NCBI GenBank assembly: GCA_964503885.1
Contig: CAZDCD010000020.1
Coordinates: 21,455-85,454, forward strand
Length of the DNA: 64,000 bases
Reading direction: 5' to 3'
From: CAZDCD01 sp964503885
GTDB lineage: Bacteria; Bacteroidota; Bacteroidia; Bacteroidales; UBA10428
Position 1 is the stretch's first letter, and the number at the start of each line of letters is the position of its first letter. This document shows positions 60,911 through 64,000 of this stretch, in pieces. The notes below the pieces were generated by a model that was not told where the DNA came from, did no database searches, and was given only the letters and a program-made list of their open reading frames with translations. The position numbers and the translations under genes were made by a program.

Positions 60911-61747
60911 TTAATTAATCCAATCAATATCAATCTTTTTTCCTTCAACTTTATTTCTATATTTTAAAGAAGGATAACCAATTGCCATAGTTCCAACTAT
61001 TTTCTCATATTTTTCTAAGCCTAATATGTGTCTAATGGATTTTACTCTATTAAGAAACATTTGATTTCCTACTAAATTCCTACATCCTAATCCTTTTGTA
61101 TGTGCATATAAATTAATTGAATATAGTGCATATTGAGCACTCTCAACACTTAATGGAACTCTTTTATCCGCAATAATCATAACTATTGCTGGCGGTATAG
61201 TCTTGAAATTCCTGCCCCTATTTAAAACTGCTTCCAATTTTGGTTTGGCTTTTAAATACTCACGTTCTCTATCAGGTGTTAATAATTTGACAATCGCATG
61301 AAAAAATTTAGGCTTATACAAAAATTGATGTATTCTTGATGAAAATTTAAATATTATTTTATCAATCTGATTAATTACGTTTTCGTTATCAATTATTATA
61401 GCTCGTAAATCAAAGCTGTGGGTTGGTGAATAAATTGCATAATTGACAATTTCCTCCAATAAATCTTTACTAATTTTTTCAGATTTAAAATCCCGAATTG
61501 TTCTTCTTTCTTTCAATAACTCATCTATTTGACTTGAGTCAGGAAGTAATTCTTTATTGTATTTTACTGGCTTAATAGTATTCCATGATAAAGCCTCTTT
61601 TGGACAAATCGCAATACATTGTCCACATGTACTACAAAAATCATAATCAATTTTTATTGTATTATCATCTATAGATATACAATATTCATGACAAATTTGT
61701 GTACATAATCCACACCTATTACATTTAATTTGATCAATTGTTATCAT
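60911..61747 (-). CDS. Ferredoxin-domain nitroreductase
   Basis: About 278 residues from ATG 61747. The N-terminus carries two [4Fe-4S] motifs: C9, C12, C15, C19 and C38, C41, C44, C48 (CNRCGLCTQIC, CSTCGQCIAICPK). A nitroreductase fold follows (LLKERRTIRDF for FMN phosphate binding, YSPTHSFDLRAIII, SVESAQYALYSINLYAHTKGLGCRNL). Such fusions let ferredoxin-type electrons reach the flavin without NADPH. The physiological substrate is unknown. A longer frame to 61831 lacks similarity and overlaps a palindromic region. Confidence 0.88.
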   Translation of the reverse strand: MITIDQIKCNRCGLCTQICHEYCISIDDNTIKIDYDFCSTCGQCIAICPKEALSWNTIKPVKYNKELLPDSSQIDELLKERRTIRDFKSEKISKDLLEEIVNYAIYSPTHSFDLRAIIIDNENVINQIDKIIFKFSSRIHQFLYKPKFFHAIVKLLTPDREREYLKAKPKLEAVLNRGRNFKTIPPAIVMIIADKRVPLSVESAQYALYSINLYAHTKGLGCRNLVGNQMFLNRVKSIRHILGLEKYEKIVGTMAIGYPSLKYRNKVEGKKIDIDWIN

Positions 61748-62001
61748 ATGTACTTTGTTTTTGCAATTGTCCACAAGCGTTTTGCAATATGGCATGGCGG
61801 GGTTTGCGATTGCGTTTTTGTCCACCGACAAAAATGCTTGGACGTAACCAGAATGCCTAATGCGAAACCAGCAGCCCCGCTTTGCTATAGCTTATATGAA
61901 AAAGCATAAGCCCTAAGTTGCAGTGATACAAAAGTTCATATTAGTTAAAAGTGCGATAGTATAACTTCGCAAAGTGTTACTAACTAAAAACATTAAGGCT
62001 T
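61748..62001. other. Highly structured leader of the IS110-type remnant
   Basis: Contains a hairpin GCGTTTTTGTC/GACAAAAATGC (61812-61822 with 61827-61837) with one wobble pair. A wider interrupted stem runs GTCC..AAGC (from 61770) to GCTTGGAC (61835-61842). GCGGGGTTT (61797-61805) can pair with AAACC...CCCGC (61865-61880), and GCTTAT/ATAAGC lies at 61890-61911. This may be the left end of the insertion sequence, including its guide-RNA region, or a cassette recombination site. Confidence 0.5.
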
Positions 62002-62715
62002 ATGCAAAGTAAAATTAAGCAATCTAATTGGTTCGACAATAAAAATATATACGTCGGACTTGATGTTCACAAAAAGAAGTGGACAGTTTCTGTTTATTCC
62101 GGAGAATTCGAACATAAGACTTTCATTCAGCCGCCTAAAGCAGAAGCGCCTTATTCATATCTGATAAAGAATTTTCCCGGTGCTCAATATTACAGTGCCT
62201 GCGAAGCTGGATTCTGCGGATACACACCACATCGTAAATTATGTGAATTAGGTATTGAAAACATTGTCATTAATTCAGCTGACATACCTTCCGGTTTTAA
62301 GAAAAAGTATGTTAAAACTGATCATATTGATTCGCGAAAAATTGCACGCGATCTACGCAGTGGAAGTCTTCGTGGTATACATGTGTTTGATCCGATACAT
62401 GAAGAACTACGTACATTAAGCCGCATTCGTTTAAAGCTTGTAAGAGACCAGAGGAAATGCAAAAACCGTATAAAAAGTTTCCTGATGTATTATTCCATAA
62501 ATATCCCTGAGGAATATGACAATAACAACTGGAGCCATTCATTCCTAAACTGGATGAAAGAGTTAAACATGAACTCAGAAGCAGGCAAAATTGGTTTGAA
62601 TGTCCTTCTCGACGATTATCAGACAAAGCATGTTCAATTACTTGATGTGACAAAAAAGTTAAAACGTTTGATGAAACAAGGTGATAATACACTTTTTTAC
62701 CGGTTGAACCATTGA
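62002..62715 (+). pseudogene. IS110-family transposase, truncated
   Basis: 237 residues covering only the N-terminal RuvC-like DEDD half of an IS110-type transposase: D21 (YVGLDVHKKKW), E68 (SACEAGFCGY), D107 and D110 (VKTDHIDSRKIA). Family members are about 300-400 residues and carry a second domain with a catalytic Ser (Transposase_20). Here the protein ends after RLMKQGDNTLFYRLNH, and no frame downstream resembles the missing half. The element has therefore lost its right part and should be inactive. The upstream 250 bp are strongly structured. Confidence 0.85.
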
Positions 62716-63123
62716 TTTCTGCCGGAACGGGTGAGATATGAGCATGGGTGAACCGAAAATTCCCAACTGCTATAGGTAATACAGCGGATATACAGGTATT
62801 CTGTAATATTTATAGTATATTTTGATTTTTTCAATAAGCCTCAGGTATTCAATGCCCTTGTATAAAGATCCTGACTTGCAAGGGTTTAGTCCAAAAATAT
62901 TTTTACCGGCTCTTAAAATTTTTTAAACAAAATTTTTTAGAACCGGAAATGCCGCTAACATAACAGCTGATGAATTGAATAATCCTGTATAGCGGTATAA
63001 AACACAATTGAGCGTGCGTTTTTCAACCTTAAACCACTAATGGCAGGTAGTATTTACTCAGACTTACTGCCTCTCTTTTTGGCTCAACTGTGCCTTAAAT
63101 CCTATATTGTTAGTGTTAGGTGG
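62716..63123. other. Gene-free stretch after the IS remnant
   Basis: 408 bp. The first 230 bp are AT-rich without recognisable features. The rest is the imperfect palindrome at 62951-63121. No downstream part of the transposase is present. Confidence 0.55.
62951..63121. repeat. attC-like imperfect palindrome next to HEPN/MNT cassette
   Basis: Outer arms CTAACATAACA (from 62955) and TGTTAGTGTTAG (63109-63120) pair with one bulge. Inner arms CACAATTGAGC (63003-63013) and GCTCAACTGTG (63082-63092) pair with one mismatch, and further TATAGCGG/CCTATA pairing lies between. The loop has its own hairpin (GGCAGGTAGT near 63042 with ACTTACTGCC at 63062-63071). GTTAGGT at 63115-63121 fits the integron R' core GTTRRRY. 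The opposite end does not match the core exactly. Confidence 0.5.
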
Positions 63124-63519
63124 TTAATTTTCAATTAGTTTCTCAATTTTAGTTATAAAGTCAATCATTTCTTTGTGCATCTCAAGAACCTCTTCCTTAT
63201 CAAATGAAATAAAAGCATCGTAATCTCCTTTTGTCCTATTTTGATATGCATTACGGAGAATTTTGCCATATTTTTTGTTTAAAATTCCAGACGAAACAAA
63301 TTCTTTGTTAAACCATCCTATAAGCTGGATATGTTTTGAGGTCTCAAATTGATTTTTAAGCGCTAATGCTGTCACAGAATAAAAAAGTCCATAGTAAATA
63401 CGATTTACAGCAACAATAAGTCGATTAGAATCAATAAGAAATCGAGCTAATTCAATCGTATCTTTAGCTTGTTCAATGCGATATTTTACAAGGGAAATCC
63501 TATCATTTTCATTTATCAT
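63124..63519 (-). CDS. HEPN-domain protein (toxin of MNT/HEPN pair)
   Basis: 131 helical residues: YRIEQAKDTIELARFLIDSNRLIVAVNRIYYGLFYSVTALAL is the typical UPF0332-type HEPN start, and LRNAYQNRTKGDYDAF is the conserved segment where the RNase-type Arg sits. Its ATG overlaps the stop of the nucleotidyltransferase gene (ATGA at 63516-63519). HEPN/MNT pairs act as toxin-antitoxin or defence modules in which the MNT partner nucleotidylates the HEPN protein. It ends 3 bp from the attC-like palindrome. Confidence 0.86.
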   Translation of the reverse strand: MINENDRISLVKYRIEQAKDTIELARFLIDSNRLIVAVNRIYYGLFYSVTALALKNQFETSKHIQLIGWFNKEFVSSGILNKKYGKILRNAYQNRTKGDYDAFISFDKEEVLEMHKEMIDFITKIEKLIEN

Positions 63520-63839
63520 GCGTGAAATCCTTGATTAATAGCGTTTATGAATATTGGTTGTTTGCCCCTAAGTGAGTCTAAATCGGATTCACTTAATATA
63601 TGAGTATCAGTGAGAATGCCATATTTTAATTCCAGATCATAACAAATATCGGATATCTCTCTTTCTAACTTCCAATTTGTTTTATTTTTAATAAGAACTA
63701 AAACGTCATAATCTGAATCCGACTTAGTATTATCAGATAATTGGGATCCAAATAAAATAACATCAATCAAGTTATCACTCAATCGTTTAGAAAGATTAAG
63801 CTTTAAATCTTTTAATATTTTAATTTTATCGTTTGTCAT
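63516..63839 (-). CDS. MNT-type minimal nucleotidyltransferase (antitoxin)
   Basis: 107 residues with the nucleotidyltransferase motif ILFGSQLSDNTKSDSDYDVLVLI (G31, S32; metal Asp D43 and D45) and a following helical half. It has the compact form of MntA-like proteins that AMPylate HEPN toxins. First gene of the two-gene unit, overlapping HEPN by 4 bp. The catalytic residues are intact, so the pair is probably functional. Confidence 0.88.
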   Translation of the reverse strand: MTNDKIKILKDLKLNLSKRLSDNLIDVILFGSQLSDNTKSDSDYDVLVLIKNKTNWKLEREISDICYDLELKYGILTDTHILSESDLDSLRGKQPIFINAINQGFHA

Positions 63840-63929
63840 TTAAAATCATGCATCCAAATATATGAAATCGATTAGAATTTTGGTACATTCTTGAATGTAT
63901 CTTGAATGTAGGTGTACCACTTAACCCTA

Positions 63930-64000
63930 AATGAGGCGATAAACACAGTTCCGGTCTGAGAACGGAGAGATTTTGAATGAGGAAGTCAAAGGGATTTGCC
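63930..64000. mobile_element. MITE-like element, copy 2, cut by window end
   Basis: Starts AATGAGGCGATAAAC (63930-63944) and matches 58713-58783 at 69 of 71 bases in the same orientation. The rest lies outside the window. Confidence 0.75.

Overview
The window comes from a member of the Bacteroidota, probably a Bacteroidales-like, anaerobic or sediment-type organism. The evidence is a set of exact or near-exact Bacteroidota promoters (TTTG, about 19-22 bases, then TAnnTTTG) and weak or absent Shine-Dalgarno sites. The gene content agrees: a type IX secretion C-terminal sorting domain, a PorE-like TPR/propeller/OmpA protein, OstA-like LPS transport, a NrtR-type AraR, and many lipoproteins. No rRNA, tRNA or CRISPR array was recognised.

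Positions 1-34,400 are mostly core metabolism. They hold a broken vapC fragment, hldD (heptose epimerase), mqnB (futalosine-route menaquinone), folE, an ECF sigma/anti-sigma/adhesin-like operon, an SLC13-type transporter, pepD, and a crtI-crtB carotenoid or squalene-type pair. An arabinose operon follows (araA-araD-GH51 arabinofuranosidase-araB-araR-class II aldolase), with a palindromic candidate AraR operator just upstream. Next come aconitase and miaA, a secreted unknown, a Nudix hydrolase, and a complete GDP-D-glycero-D-manno-heptose cluster whose first gene is a three-domain fusion (nucleotidyltransferase, HAD phosphatase, uridine-kinase-like). A BtrH_N/DUF4872 protein with a DUF3795 partner is transcribed divergently from a membrane C39-like peptidase, and recQ follows.

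Positions 34,400-54,900 hold guaB, then an envelope-biogenesis block (tandem parvulin PPIase, SurA-like lipoprotein, SurA-like PPIase, OstA-like protein). After these come DUF2795, a PduO-type cobalamin adenosyltransferase, an ABC ATPase, two methyltransferases, recG, carbamate kinase, aldose epimerase, alkaline phosphatase, a SiaC-like protein and the PorE-like OmpA protein.

Positions 54,900-64,000 look like an AT-rich accessory island. It has a HigBA-type toxin-antitoxin pair enclosed by inverted repeats and a secreted two-component-type propeller with a T9SS tail. It also has a 266-bp repeat element with perfect 15-bp terminal inverted repeats (second copy at the window end), a GT-C glycosyltransferase, a ferredoxin-nitroreductase, and a truncated IS110 transposase preceded by a heavily structured leader. 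A 171-bp attC-like imperfect palindrome sits next to a HEPN/MNT pair. This island, together with the dispersed palindromes elsewhere, is the most interesting part of the window.
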